Of a stretch of 64,000 nt of DNA, positions 32,474 to 41,119 are shown in pieces. This stretch comes from RGIG6353 sp045594565 (GTDB taxonomy: Bacteria; Bacillota; Clostridia; Oscillospirales; SIG627). Both the position numbers and the translations under genes were made by a program. The first letter of the stretch is position 1. Every line of letters begins with the position of its first letter. A model generated the notes under the pieces. It saw only the letters and a program-made list of their open reading frames with translations. It was not told where the DNA came from and made no database searches. The stretch is taken from assembly GCA_045594565.1 (NCBI GenBank), contig JAZNYT010000002.1:1-64000 (forward strand), written 5' to 3'.

Positions 32474-33676
32474 TCAGAAGCTTATAATTTCGTTGTAGGT
32501 TTCAATGGCAAAGTTGTCCGTCATACCTGCAATGTAAGTTATTATTGCTTTTTTGTAGTCGTATTCTTTTTCTATATCGAAGATGACCCTGTTCTGATAG
32601 GTTTCGCTCTTCATGTCTGTAAATCTTAATAGCCATGACTTGAAGCCTTCACCTGTTTTAGGGTATATTTTCTCAAGTCTTTCAAGCTCGCTTATTGTGT
32701 CCTTGCCCTTGAAGCATTCGGAAAGCACTTCGTATATCTGGGATATGATGAGCTCGAAATATTTATCCGAATATTCCACTCTGCGGCATCTGTATATGTT
32801 CTTAAGATTAAAACGGTTTACTACGTCCATAGCCTTTTTGATTTCCGGCGAGAAGGAAATACCCCGCTCGGGAGATGAATTTTCACAAACGTCGGAGATG
32901 AATCTGTTTATAAGAATGGTGTTGTTTATCTTCTCCCCAAGTATCTCGCGAAGCTCCCCTTGAAGCTCGTCTAGCTTTTCGGGTAGTAGTATTCCAAGTC
33001 CCATAGCATCGTTTATATCTCGTCCTATATATGAGATTTTGTCCGAAATCTTCACAACGCATCCCTCGTATGTAAAGGGCTGGAACTGGGCAGGGAAGGT
33101 GTAGCACTTTTCAAGGTCGAGAAATTCCTCTCTCGGTATAATTCCGTCGTCACTGACCTCACCGCAGTGAGATATGATTCCGTCACGTACTCCATAGGTT
33201 AGGTTAAGATTCCTCTTGCATTTCTCGTAGTCCTCAAGAAGCTCTGTGGCATCAACCGTCCAGAGACCGTTTCTTTCATGCCAGAATTTTTCGCCTATTT
33301 CCTTTTCGGCAATCTTTGATAAGAACTTCTCACCCTTATGCCCGAAAGGAGCGTGACCAAGGTCGTGGGCAACCGATATCGCACGGGTAAGCTCTGTGTT
33401 GAGGCCGAGAAACTTCGCAATGGTATAGCTTATGGACTCAACGTGATTTACGTGTTCTATTCGAGTGCATATATGGTCGCTTTGAGGAGAAAAGAAAACC
33501 TGAGTTTTGGTTTTAAGCCTTCTGTAAGCGGAAGAATGTATAATTCTGGTGTAGTCCCTCAAAAACTCACTTCTCATATCTCCGTCCTGATGATAAATAG
33601 GAGTCTCTCGGGTTATTATTTCTTTCCATTTAGGGTTTTTCGTGCCTGCCGCATAGGGCTTTAATATATCCTTCAT
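32474..33676 (-). CDS. dGTP triphosphohydrolase-like HD protein
   Basis: A 400-residue HD-domain protein of the dGTPase family, which cleaves dGTP to deoxyguanosine and triphosphate. It has 'DYTRIIHSSAYRRLKTKTQVF', then 'THRIEH'-like 'CTRIEHVNHVESI' and the HD pair 'SVAHDLGHAPFGHKGE'. The C-terminal half has the family's 'ISDKISYIGRDINDAM'. Substrate among dNTPs is not proven by sequence. Upstream gene ylmC-like is 47 nt away. Confidence 0.9.
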   Translation of the reverse strand: MKDILKPYAAGTKNPKWKEIITRETPIYHQDGDMRSEFLRDYTRIIHSSAYRRLKTKTQVFFSPQSDHICTRIEHVNHVESISYTIAKFLGLNTELTRAISVAHDLGHAPFGHKGEKFLSKIAEKEIGEKFWHERNGLWTVDATELLEDYEKCKRNLNLTYGVRDGIISHCGEVSDDGIIPREEFLDLEKCYTFPAQFQPFTYEGCVVKISDKISYIGRDINDAMGLGILLPEKLDELQGELREILGEKINNTILINRFISDVCENSSPERGISFSPEIKKAMDVVNRFNLKNIYRCRRVEYSDKYFELIISQIYEVLSECFKGKDTISELERLEKIYPKTGEGFKSWLLRFTDMKSETYQNRVIFDIEKEYDYKKAIITYIAGMTDNFAIETYNEIISF

Positions 33677-33723
33677 ATTTACACTCCCTTCTCAAGAAGA
33701 ATTATAGCAGATTTTTCCTCATA

Positions 33724-34008
33724 TTACAACAGTTTTTTTGGCCTGACAGTACAGGTGCAAGCGGATTTTATAAGAATTGTATCGCTTCCTATCCTCACTA
33801 TGTCGTCATAAGCAAATTTTTTTATTTCCCTCGTTCTCGAAAAAGGCGTTTTACAGGGTACCGGCACGCAAAGAAACCTTATTATACCGCACTCCGCATC
33901 TATTTCGCCGTCGGTGACAAAGCCAAGCCTTTCTCCTGTTGCCGTATTTATTACTTCTTTCGAAAAAAGCTCACTTATTGTGAGACATCTCGCAGTTATT
34001 TCTCCCAT
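33724..34008 (-). CDS. YlmC/YmxH family PRC-barrel sporulation-associated protein
   Basis: A 94-residue PRC-barrel-like protein: 'CLTISELFSKEVINTATGERLGFVTDGEID' and a C-terminal 'IVRIGSDTILI'. In Clostridia this family commonly follows sigE-sigG; here it directly follows sigE (16-nt gap) with sigG missing in between. Role unknown. The ATG at 34008 has GGAGG upstream; a TTG at 34020 lies in that site. Confidence 0.82.
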   Translation of the reverse strand: MGEITARCLTISELFSKEVINTATGERLGFVTDGEIDAECGIIRFLCVPVPCKTPFSRTREIKKFAYDDIVRIGSDTILIKSACTCTVRPKKLL

Positions 34009-34024
34009 AACAGCCTCCAAATTT

Positions 34025-34747
34025 TCAGAAAATACCGCTCTCTTTAATTATATTGCGTTTAAGCTCTTTTATGATTCTTTTTTCAAGCCTTGATATGTAG
34101 GACTGTGAGATACCCATGGTGTCTGCAAGCTCCTTTTGAGTTAGCTCTCTTTTTCCGTAGAGCCCGAAGCGCTTTACTATTATCTCTCGGTCTCTGTCGT
34201 TTAGCCTTTCTATAGCACGGTGAATTATCATCCGCTCTTCTTCTGCCTCGAGTCCCTTTTGCACCTCGTCTGAATCCGACCCGAGTATATCTCCGAGAAG
34301 TAGCTCGTTTCCGTCGGAGTCGGTGTTCAGTGGCTCATCTATGGAAACCTCCATTTTAAGAGGAGTGGTCTTTCTTATAAACATAAGTATCTCGTTCTCG
34401 ATACATTTTGAGGCGTAGGTAGCAATTTTGATATTCTTCGTGGGATTGAAGGTGTTGATGGCTTTAACAAGACCTATGGTTCCTATCGAAACCAGATCGT
34501 CGCTTCCGATTCCCGTTGATTCAAATTTCTTCGATATGTATACTACAAGCCTCAAATTGTGCGCTATCAGCGTGTCGCGACACCTTTGCACTCTTTCCTT
34601 GTCCTCACAGATAAGACCCTCCATTACCTCTCTTTCTTCCTCTGCCGACAGTGGAGGCGGAAGAGTACCTACAGAATTTACGTAGTAGCTCTCGTTTTTG
34701 AAAAGAGACTTTATAAAGGCTTTTATTTTATTTAACAAATTCTTCAT
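34025..34747 (-). CDS. sigE: RNA polymerase sporulation sigma factor SigE (pro-SigE)
   Basis: A 240-residue mother-cell sigma factor. The N-terminal basic/amphipathic stretch 'MKNLLNKIKAFIKSLF' is the pro-sequence cleaved by SpoIIGA. Region 2 contains 'NLRLVVYISKKFESTGIGSDDLVSIGTIGL' and 'KNIKIATYASKCIENEILMFIR'; region 4 HTH is 'ELTQKELADTMGISQSYISRLEKR'. It should direct spoIVA and spoIIIA in this window. Its start overlaps the spoIIGA stop (ATGA). Confidence 0.95.
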   Translation of the reverse strand: MKNLLNKIKAFIKSLFKNESYYVNSVGTLPPPLSAEEEREVMEGLICEDKERVQRCRDTLIAHNLRLVVYISKKFESTGIGSDDLVSIGTIGLVKAINTFNPTKNIKIATYASKCIENEILMFIRKTTPLKMEVSIDEPLNTDSDGNELLLGDILGSDSDEVQKGLEAEEERMIIHRAIERLNDRDREIIVKRFGLYGKRELTQKELADTMGISQSYISRLEKRIIKELKRNIIKESGIF

Positions 34748-35517
34748 ACCACTCCCACTATACCGTCGTATCCTCCAAACTCACAGTCGGTGAGGTCGGG
34801 TACTACGATAAACTCCTTTTTGTTGTATTTGTTTATGTTGAAATTAAGTCCGTCGGGTATAAACCCATATTTTATCCCACTTCCCGAAGCCGTTTTTATG
34901 GGTATTGCAAATATCTTTTCTCGCTTTAGAAAAACATCCATTCCACCCGTTATTTCTCTAATGCTCTTTTCTTTTACGAAAATTAATCTCCGCCCCGTTG
35001 TGAGTTCTCTTGCCAGATTTCCGCTGTCTACCATAAGACACACTCTTTTCTTTTTGTTTCGATGCTCCAGCGTTGCGGTAACGGAGGTTGTAAGAAGCTT
35101 TTTCTTGATAAGCACCTCGTATACTTTTTCACCGCTTGATACTAAAAAAACACTCAATAAAATCACTGCCCCGAATCTTATTCCGCTTTTCGGAAGAAAG
35201 GAAAAAAGCGAGGAAAGCGCACTTATAACACCTCCCATAAGTGCCTCAAGAAGAAGGAAAACAATAATACCCCCAAATAGCTTTTTTCTTCCCACCGCAA
35301 CAAATACCATAAAACACGCGGCAGGAATATTGAGAAGGCTTATCATCGGAAAGAGCAGAAACAAAATAGCCCACACCCCGCCAAGGGAAGCCCCCACAAA
35401 GAGCCTTGTGAGGGAGAGTGGAAGGGAGAGAATTTTTTTAGTTATGTAAAGACATAAAAAATCCACCGCAAAATTCAGAAAGAAAAACACGTCAACGTAT
35501 ATTATCACCACCCCCAC
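34744..35517 (-). CDS. spoIIGA: Sporulation sigma-E factor-processing peptidase SpoIIGA
   Basis: A 257-residue membrane aspartic protease. The N-terminal half has five helices starting 'IIYVDVFFFLNFAVDFLCLYI'; the C-terminal half carries the catalytic 'LMVDSGN' (D-S-G) motif and ends 'GYDGIVGVV'. It cleaves pro-SigE after forespore signalling. Three in-frame GTG starts (35517, 35511, 35508) lie at the 5' end around GGGGGTGG; 35508 best matches family N-termini, 35517 is given as the outer limit. Confidence 0.92.
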   Translation of the reverse strand: MGVVIIYVDVFFFLNFAVDFLCLYITKKILSLPLSLTRLFVGASLGGVWAILFLLFPMISLLNIPAACFMVFVAVGRKKLFGGIIVFLLLEALMGGVISALSSLFSFLPKSGIRFGAVILLSVFLVSSGEKVYEVLIKKKLLTTSVTATLEHRNKKKRVCLMVDSGNLARELTTGRRLIFVKEKSIREITGGMDVFLKREKIFAIPIKTASGSGIKYGFIPDGLNFNINKYNKKEFIVVPDLTDCEFGGYDGIVGVV

Positions 35518-35524
35518 GAAAAAA

Positions 35525-35558
35525 AGTATAATTCATACCTGTGGGAGTATTTTGTCAT
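35525..35558 (-). promoter_or_regulatory. spoIIG promoter with a 22-bp spacer and a 0A-box-like site
   Basis: On the minus strand ATGACA (35558-35553) and TATACT (35530-35525) are separated by 22 bp, the same abnormal spacing as the Spo0A-activated spoIIG promoter of B. subtilis. TGACAAA (35557-35551) matches six of seven positions of the 0A box TGNCGAA and overlaps the -35. Confidence 0.62.
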
Positions 35559-35572
35559 TTTGTGAAATAAAA

Positions 35573-35596
35573 ATCTGCTGTATTTCTACAGCAGAT
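35573..35596 (-). terminator. Terminator of the MutT-like gene
   Basis: Stem ATCTGCTGTA (35573-35582), loop TTTC, arm 35587-35596; on the minus strand a T-rich run follows. The gene's stop codon spans the loop and stem. Confidence 0.75.
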
Positions 35597-36056
35597 AGTT
35601 TTCATTATTTAATTTTGCTTCAACAAGAGTGTCCCCCTCGTACACCAGCTTCATCGAAAAGAAGGGCACGTCCTTTACCATAAGGTCGAGGAAAAGCTTG
35701 TCTCCCTCCCACAAGGGAAGAGAGGTGATTTTATCCTTGTCCACCCATTCAAGCACACCCTCGTCGCACTCTTTTATCTCACCCTTAAACTCTTTTCCTA
35801 CAAAGAGATGCATGTATTCTGTTTCCCATTTATCCGATACAAAGGTGATAATGCCCTTGTATTCAAAGGCGGTAAGGGTCAGCCCCGTTTCCTCAAGGGT
35901 CTCTCTTATAACACATTCCTCCGGCGTTTCCTTGTCCTCAAACTTTCCGCCTACGCCGATCCATTTATCTTGATTTAAGTCGTTTTCTTTTTTTGTCCTG
36001 TGAAGCATTAAGTATTTTCCGTCTTTTTCTATATAACAAAGAGTTGTATTTCTCAT
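35586..36056 (-). CDS. Nudix hydrolase, MutT / 8-oxo-dGTP diphosphatase type
   Basis: A 156-residue Nudix protein: 'TTLCYIEKDGKYLMLHRTKKEND' start, then the Nudix box from 'GGKFEDKETPEECV' to 'RETLEETGL', and a 'HLFVGKEFKGEI'/'EGVLEWVDKDKI' C-terminal part typical of MutT-like 8-oxo-dGTP hydrolases. ATG at 36056 follows AGAGGTG. It is upstream of, and on the same strand as, spoIIGA, but separated by a terminator. Confidence 0.87.
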   Translation of the reverse strand: MRNTTLCYIEKDGKYLMLHRTKKENDLNQDKWIGVGGKFEDKETPEECVIRETLEETGLTLTAFEYKGIITFVSDKWETEYMHLFVGKEFKGEIKECDEGVLEWVDKDKITSLPLWEGDKLFLDLMVKDVPFFSMKLVYEGDTLVEAKLNNENYLL

Positions 36057-36135
36057 TTTTTTCACCTCTACACTATTTTAACATATTTACCGTATTTTTC
36101 AATAGCAAAATATTACGAAATATAGTAAACACATA

Positions 36136-36163
36136 TTGACAAATTACGAAAAAGCGTTATAAT
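36136..36163 (+). promoter_or_regulatory. SigA-type promoter of dinB
   Basis: TTGACA (36136-36141), 16-bp spacer, TATAAT (36158-36163). No LexA box of the Firmicute type was recognised. Confidence 0.75.
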
Positions 36164-36184
36164 TATATAGAAAGCAGGTGTGAA

Positions 36185-37480
36185 ATGAGCATTTTTTACG
36201 ATATTGAGGAATACGAAGAATATTATAGGTCGAGAGATAAAAAAGGCGGACGTGTGATACTTCACTCCGACTTGAATAATTTTTTTGCGTCCGTTGAAAC
36301 TCTTTTTTCAAAAGAGCTTAAACAGGTCCCTCTTGCTATTTGCGGAGACAAGGAAGCAAGACACGGCATAGTACTTGCCAAAAACGAGCTTGCCAAGAAG
36401 TACGGCGTTAAAACGGGAGATACAATATCTCTTGCCTTGAAAAAATGCCCCTTTCTCGTTACCCGCCCCTGCAGATACGAGGAATACGTAAAGGAGTCAA
36501 GACGAGTCCGTGAAATTTATCTTTCCTTTGCCACCCGTGTGGAATCCTTTGGAATAGACGAAGCGTGGCTTGACGTAACCGACCTTGCGGAAAGAGAGAA
36601 GGATGAGGATATTTTTTCTTCCGGTGAAAGAATTGCACATAAATTACGGGAGAGAGTAAAAGCCGAAACGGGTCTTACGGTGTCGGTGGGAGTCAGCTTC
36701 AACAAAACCTTTTCAAAGCTTGCCTCCGATATGAAAAAGCCCGATGCCGTAACCGTCATATCCTTTAAAGATTACAGAGAAAAGGTGTGGGGACTCCCTG
36801 TCGAAAGCTTACTTTTTGTAGGACGTCGCACGAAAGAGGAGCTGAAAAAATTCAAGATAGAAACAGTGGGTGACCTCGCCCGACAGAAAAGAATACTTCT
36901 CAAAAACGAGCTTGGCAAAAGCGGTGAGCTTTTATGGGATAGGGCAAACGGATTCGATTTGTCTCCCGTTGAGTACTATCATAAAATTACCCCTACAAAA
37001 TCAGTGTCCGTAAGCACTACAATGCCCTACGACGCTACAAGCTTCGAGGAGGCGAATTCTGTAATTTCCACTATATCCGACGGTATCTCCGAGGAATTGA
37101 GGCACAGAAACACCAAGGGAGGGGTAGTGAAGCTTTTTGTGAAGTTTTCCGATTTGTCATCCTTTGTAAGGCAGGAAAAGCTGCCGGAGAGAACTTATTC
37201 TTCCCTTGATATTTACATCGCCGCCACCTCACTTTTCAAGGAGAACGTTGATTTCTCAAGACCCGTTCGTGCACTTGGTGTCGGGGTAGAGGATTTTGCC
37301 GAAATGAGCGATGAACAAATGAGCATATTTTCAGGGGATACCGATAGCACTCTTGACAGAGTACTTGATAAAGCGAGAGAAAAATTCGGTGACAGAATAA
37401 TACAAAGAGCAAGCGTTATGAAAAATTCACGGCTTTCGGAGTTTGATAAAAAGCACGTTTGCTTTAATGCGGGACTGTAA
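36185..37480 (+). CDS. dinB: DNA polymerase IV (Y-family translesion polymerase)
   Basis: A 431-residue DinB: catalytic 'ILHSDLNNFFASVE' (first metal Asp) and 'VESFGIDEAWLDVT' (Asp-Glu pair), 'SVGVSFNKTFSKLASDMKKP' palm motif, HhH-like 'LLFVGRRTKEELKKF', and a little-finger domain ('SVSVSTTMPYDATSFEEA'). The extreme C-terminus lacks an obvious QLxLF clamp-binding motif; 'EQMSIFSG' near residue 380 could serve. Monocistronic with own promoter and terminator. Confidence 0.92.
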   Translation: MSIFYDIEEYEEYYRSRDKKGGRVILHSDLNNFFASVETLFSKELKQVPLAICGDKEARHGIVLAKNELAKKYGVKTGDTISLALKKCPFLVTRPCRYEEYVKESRRVREIYLSFATRVESFGIDEAWLDVTDLAEREKDEDIFSSGERIAHKLRERVKAETGLTVSVGVSFNKTFSKLASDMKKPDAVTVISFKDYREKVWGLPVESLLFVGRRTKEELKKFKIETVGDLARQKRILLKNELGKSGELLWDRANGFDLSPVEYYHKITPTKSVSVSTTMPYDATSFEEANSVISTISDGISEELRHRNTKGGVVKLFVKFSDLSSFVRQEKLPERTYSSLDIYIAATSLFKENVDFSRPVRALGVGVEDFAEMSDEQMSIFSGDTDSTLDRVLDKAREKFGDRIIQRASVMKNSRLSEFDKKHVCFNAGL

Positions 37481-37504
37481 AAAGTTTTTTTACAGTCCTT
37501 TTTT
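37472..37504 (+). terminator. Terminator of dinB
   Basis: Stem GGACTGTAAAAA (37472-37483), loop GTT, arm 37487-37498, then six T. The dinB stop codon is inside the stem. Confidence 0.9.
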
Positions 37505-37505
37505 G

Positions 37506-37533
37506 TCATAATCGCAACTCCCTCACATAGCAT
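37506..37533 (+). promoter_or_regulatory. Candidate SigE promoter of the spoIIIA operon
   Basis: TCATAAT (37506-37512), 13-bp spacer, CATAGCAT (37526-37533), 20 nt before spoIIIAA. It resembles the SigE consensus with one bp less spacing; spoIIIA is a known SigE operon. Confidence 0.5.
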
Positions 37534-37552
37534 TATAAAAAAGGAGAGTCGA

Positions 37553-38449
37553 ATGGAGAGAATATATCATTACCTTCCCGAAAAAGTTACTTTTGCACTA
37601 AAAGCTCTTCCGCCGGAGCTGAAAAAAGAGGTTACCGAAATAAGACTGAGGAAAAATGCCCGCGCATCACTTTCCACTTATTCCAAAAACCTGTTTTTAA
37701 AAGAGGACGGAAGAGTAACGAATAAGATAAAAGAGGGTATGGTTTGTGATACAAAGGATATTTCTCTTACGGTAAACCGTTTTTGTCAAGGCTCGGTTTA
37801 CAGATATATGTCTACTATAAATTCGGGCTTTATCGTCACCTGTGACGGAGTGAGAGTGGGAGTTTGCGGTGAGGGAATATACGACGGGGGAAGGATAAAT
37901 TCGGTGTCCTCCTTTTCTTCGGTAAACATAAGACTCTCCCGTGAAATAGACAATGCAGGGGATAGTATTTCAAAATATATATCAACTCATAAAAATGCGT
38001 CCGTGCTGATAGTTTCGCCTCCCGGTTACGGAAAAACCACCGTCATAAGGTCGGTGGCAAAGGCGTTGAGCGTGGGGAAATTTTCCGCTCCTTTAAGAGT
38101 GAGCGTAATCGACGAAAGAGGAGAGATACTTCCATCGGAAAGCGACGGACTCATAGATCGATTCCTCGGCTACTCCAAGCCCGACGGAATAGAAATCGCG
38201 GTAAGGCTTTTTTCTCCGGAATACGTTATATGCGACGAAATAGGGCTTTCCGACGACACGGTGGCGCTCCTTTCTGTGCAGAACAGTGGAGTTCCCTTTG
38301 TTGCTACAACTCACGGAAGAAATCTTTTTGATGCATTGAAGCGCCCTAATATCAAAGAGCTAGTAGAGCACGGGATATTTGACACCTTCGTGAGAATAGA
38401 AAAAAGTGAAACGGGGTCGGTATGCATATTTGAGGAGGCAGAAAAATGA
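37553..38449 (+). CDS. spoIIIAA: Stage III sporulation protein AA (ATPase)
   Basis: A 298-residue secretion-type ATPase energising the SpoIIIA-SpoIIQ feeding channel between mother cell and forespore. Walker A 'SPPGYGKTTVIR' (about 159-170), Walker B region 'EYVICDEIG', and the N-terminal 'LPPELKKEVTEIRLRKNARASL'. Length fits the family (307 in B. subtilis). Ribosome site AAGGAG; stop overlaps spoIIIAB (ATGA). Confidence 0.95.
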   Translation: MERIYHYLPEKVTFALKALPPELKKEVTEIRLRKNARASLSTYSKNLFLKEDGRVTNKIKEGMVCDTKDISLTVNRFCQGSVYRYMSTINSGFIVTCDGVRVGVCGEGIYDGGRINSVSSFSSVNIRLSREIDNAGDSISKYISTHKNASVLIVSPPGYGKTTVIRSVAKALSVGKFSAPLRVSVIDERGEILPSESDGLIDRFLGYSKPDGIEIAVRLFSPEYVICDEIGLSDDTVALLSVQNSGVPFVATTHGRNLFDALKRPNIKELVEHGIFDTFVRIEKSETGSVCIFEEAEK

Positions 38450-38937
38450 AAACCATAGGACTTATGATTTTGTTTTTTGTACCAACTGCCGCAGGCTTTG
38501 TAAAGTCCCAACAATATATAGAATCGAGGAACGTTTTACGCGGTTTTATTCTGCTTATAAGCTTTATTAAGCGTGAAATAACCTCCTATCTTACACCTCA
38601 ACAGGAAATATATGAAAAGTTTTACGACAAAAGCCTCGAAAAAGCAACCTTCCTGTCATCTCTTCGCAAAAATTCGGGAGACACCCCCTTCGCACAGGCG
38701 GTTACGGAAACGAAGGATAAGCTTTTCTTGAGCGACGAAGCCTTCGAGCTCCTTTATGAATTCGGTATGTCCTTCGGTACTCTTTCCGAAAAAGAGGAAG
38801 TGACAAGATGCGAAAAGCTGATAGGGGAGCTTGAAGAAATATATAAAGCACGGAAAGAAGAAACAGTAGAAAAAACAAGACTTTGCAGAACTGTCGGATG
38901 CATGACGGGCATAGCACTCGTTCTGCTTATGTGGTAA
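38446..38937 (+). CDS. spoIIIAB: Stage III sporulation protein AB
   Basis: A 163-residue membrane protein resembling type II secretion GspF. N-terminal helix (about 3-20), 'LRGFILLISFIKREITSYLTPQQEIYEKF' and a C-terminal helix ('TVGCMTGIALVLLMW'). The conserved 'SFIKREI' and 'LGKSD'-like stretches fit the family. Second gene of the operon. Confidence 0.92.
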   Translation: MKTIGLMILFFVPTAAGFVKSQQYIESRNVLRGFILLISFIKREITSYLTPQQEIYEKFYDKSLEKATFLSSLRKNSGDTPFAQAVTETKDKLFLSDEAFELLYEFGMSFGTLSEKEEVTRCEKLIGELEEIYKARKEETVEKTRLCRTVGCMTGIALVLLMW

Positions 38938-38949
38938 AGGAGAAGAAAT

Positions 38950-39144
38950 TTGGACGTAACTCTTATTTTGAAAATAGCAGGCATCGGAACTCTCGTATCT
39001 GTTGTCCACCAGATACTCAGCCGCTACGGAAGGGAAGAACAGGCAACGATGGTAGCTGTAGCAGGAGTGGTGCTTGTACTCTTTATTTTAGTCGAGGAAA
39101 TGAGCGACCTCTTCCGCACGGTGCGTGACCTTTTCGGAATATGA
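38950..39144 (+). CDS. spoIIIAC: Stage III sporulation protein AC
   Basis: A 64-residue two-helix membrane protein: 'VTLILKIAGIGTLVSVVHQIL' and 'ATMVAVAGVVLVLFILVEEMSDLF'. The start is TTG at 38950, preceded by AAAGGAG. Overlaps spoIIIAD by 4 nt. Confidence 0.93.
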   Translation: MDVTLILKIAGIGTLVSVVHQILSRYGREEQATMVAVAGVVLVLFILVEEMSDLFRTVRDLFGI

Positions 39145-39524
39145 CAACGGATGTAATAGCGCTTTGTTCTATGGTCATAGGGGCACTCTTTGTGCTTGTT
39201 CCCATGAAGGAGCTGAAAAAAGAATACTTCCTTTTTGCTACGGCAGGACTTTCGGTTATAATTTTTGTTTTTGCTCTAAAGAGTGCAAAACCGATTCTTC
39301 AGTATCTTGAAGCTTTTTCCCGAAACGAAGCATCACTCTACCTAAAAACACTTGTAAAGGTATCAGGGATAAGCGTTATAACAACACTCACCTCTGAATT
39401 TGCAAAGGATATGGGTGTCGAATCGGTATCGGGAAAGGTGGAATTTGCAGGAAAGGTGGCAATTCTACTTTGTGCCATTCCTATTTACGACAATCTTTTT
39501 CTTTTGGTGGAAAGCGTATTATGA
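39141..39524 (+). CDS. spoIIIAD: Stage III sporulation protein AD
   Basis: A 127-residue protein with four membrane helices; shares the family's 'AAGLSVIIFVFAL'-like second helix and the 'SEFAKDMGVESVSGKVEFAGKVAILLCAIPIYDNLFLL' C-terminal half. Part of the channel's membrane platform. Overlaps spoIIIAE by 4 nt. Confidence 0.92.
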   Translation: MTTDVIALCSMVIGALFVLVPMKELKKEYFLFATAGLSVIIFVFALKSAKPILQYLEAFSRNEASLYLKTLVKVSGISVITTLTSEFAKDMGVESVSGKVEFAGKVAILLCAIPIYDNLFLLVESVL

Positions 39525-40636
39525 AAAAGATTTTAGTATTGGCTTTGCTTGTAATGATTTTGTCGCCCTCAGTCTTTGCCGAAGCTATTGACGAGACTAT
39601 AAGAGCCGAGCTTGAAATAGAAAAGGCAGCGGAAAGCATCCCGGAAACACTCAAAAGCAGTGAGCATAATCAAATCACCTTCAGTCCATCTGCTAACCCC
39701 TCCGAAAACGGGCTCACTCCTAAGAGTATATTGAAATATATTGTAAACCTTACCCTTTCAAGCCTTGGCGAAGAAATATATTTCGTTATTACTTTTATTG
39801 CTCTTATTATAATTTCGTCTATGATACGGGAATTGGTTGACGGAATAGGCAAAGGGTACGTTGCGTCCTCCATACACTTCGCGGTGTCGGGAATAGTTTC
39901 ATCACTTCTTATTTCACACGTAAATAACGCCCTTGCTTCTGCCGAAACGTATGTAAGTGAGCTTTCGGTTTTTATAACGGGACTCCTACCGTTTTTGGGG
40001 TCGGTGGCTCTTGCGGGCGGGGAGATAACAAGTGCTGCGGTGAGTGAAGCGCTGATACTTTCAGCCGTCTCCTTTTTGCAGTTTGTTCTCGAAGAAATTG
40101 CGGTACCTCTTGTTCGCATTGTGCTCTCTTTTTCTATTGTCGGCTACCTTTCCCGTCTTCCTTTGGGAGCACTTTCAGAGCTTATAACAGGCTTTGCCAC
40201 AAAGCTCGTTACAATATCCTTCGGTGTCCTCTGCGCCATTATATATTTTCAGAACACCGTTACATCGGTGACCGATTCACTGGCACTTCGTTCCTTGAAG
40301 CTTGCGGCAGGAAATTTTATTCCACTTGTGGGAGGCTTCGTTTCGGAAGCGTCGGGTACCTTGATATCAGGGGTAAGACTTGTGAAATCTACTCTCGGAG
40401 TTTTTGCAATATGTGTTATTTTATATACTACCGCACTACCGCTCGTAAACTTCGGTGTAAGAAAGCTATCGCTTAAATTCATAAACGTAATTTCGAAATT
40501 TGTTTCTGCCGATAAGGAATCAAAGGTAATAGGAGAGCTTGTGGGGATATATAATATTCTGTCCGCTACAATGATTGCTTCCTCTTGCTTCTTTATTTTT
40601 GCAATATCCGTATTCATAAAAAGCGAGGTGGGTTAA
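39521..40636 (+). CDS. spoIIIAE: Stage III sporulation protein AE
   Basis: A 371-residue polytopic protein with signal-like N-terminus (1-20, ending VFA) and about eight helices. Family features include 'GEIYFVITFIALIIISSMIREL', 'ELSVFITGLLPFLGSVALAGGEITSAAVSEAL' and 'GFVSEASGTLISGVRLVKSTLG'. The ATG at 39521 overlaps the spoIIIAD stop; a longer reading frame upstream is inside spoIIIAD. Confidence 0.93.
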   Translation: MKKILVLALLVMILSPSVFAEAIDETIRAELEIEKAAESIPETLKSSEHNQITFSPSANPSENGLTPKSILKYIVNLTLSSLGEEIYFVITFIALIIISSMIRELVDGIGKGYVASSIHFAVSGIVSSLLISHVNNALASAETYVSELSVFITGLLPFLGSVALAGGEITSAAVSEALILSAVSFLQFVLEEIAVPLVRIVLSFSIVGYLSRLPLGALSELITGFATKLVTISFGVLCAIIYFQNTVTSVTDSLALRSLKLAAGNFIPLVGGFVSEASGTLISGVRLVKSTLGVFAICVILYTTALPLVNFGVRKLSLKFINVISKFVSADKESKVIGELVGIYNILSATMIASSCFFIFAISVFIKSEVG

Positions 40637-41119
40637 ATGGCAGAGTATCTGACACTCATTATAACGCTCTCTCTTTTTTGCGGAATAATAAATATTTTCC
40701 TCGATGAAAAGGGAGTGGGGAAGACCTCTCGGACGGTTGTAAATCTTGTGATGCTTTCCTGCATTGTTGTCCCAATAATAAAAACACTGGTGTTTTTTCA
40801 GGACAACGTTGCGATTCCCGTCATAAATGAAAATAACCTACATATAAATGAGGTAGAGGAAAGCGATACCGCTACCTACAGAAAATGGCTTGCAAAAATT
40901 ACCGCAGAGGACGTGGCAAGGGAAATAGAGAATTCTGTGAAGAAATACACAGGCTTCGAAGTACGTGTAGAATGTCCTTGGCACGTTGAGGAGGAAAACG
41001 TGGTGTTTGAAAAGATAAAAATCTATACTTCAAGCGATAAACGCTATCACGAAAAAATTGAAAACACAGTAAAGCTTCATTATCACCTTGATGCAGAGTG
41101 TATATCGGTATCAAAATGA
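40637..41119 (+). CDS. spoIIIAF: Stage III sporulation protein AF
   Basis: A 160-residue protein with two N-terminal helices ('LTLIITLSLFCGIINIFL', 'VVNLVMLSCIVVPIIKTLVFF') and a soluble ring-forming-motif-like domain ('DVAREIENSVKKYTGFEVRVECPWHVE'). The start directly follows the spoIIIAE stop (TAAATG); its stop overlaps spoIIIAG. Confidence 0.9.
   Translation: MAEYLTLIITLSLFCGIINIFLDEKGVGKTSRTVVNLVMLSCIVVPIIKTLVFFQDNVAIPVINENNLHINEVEESDTATYRKWLAKITAEDVAREIENSVKKYTGFEVRVECPWHVEEENVVFEKIKIYTSSDKRYHEKIENTVKLHYHLDAECISVSK

Noticed and set aside
36064..36184. LexA (SOS) box upstream of dinB
   Set aside because: No sequence matching the Firmicute consensus CGAAC-N4-GTTCG was found, so SOS control is not claimed.
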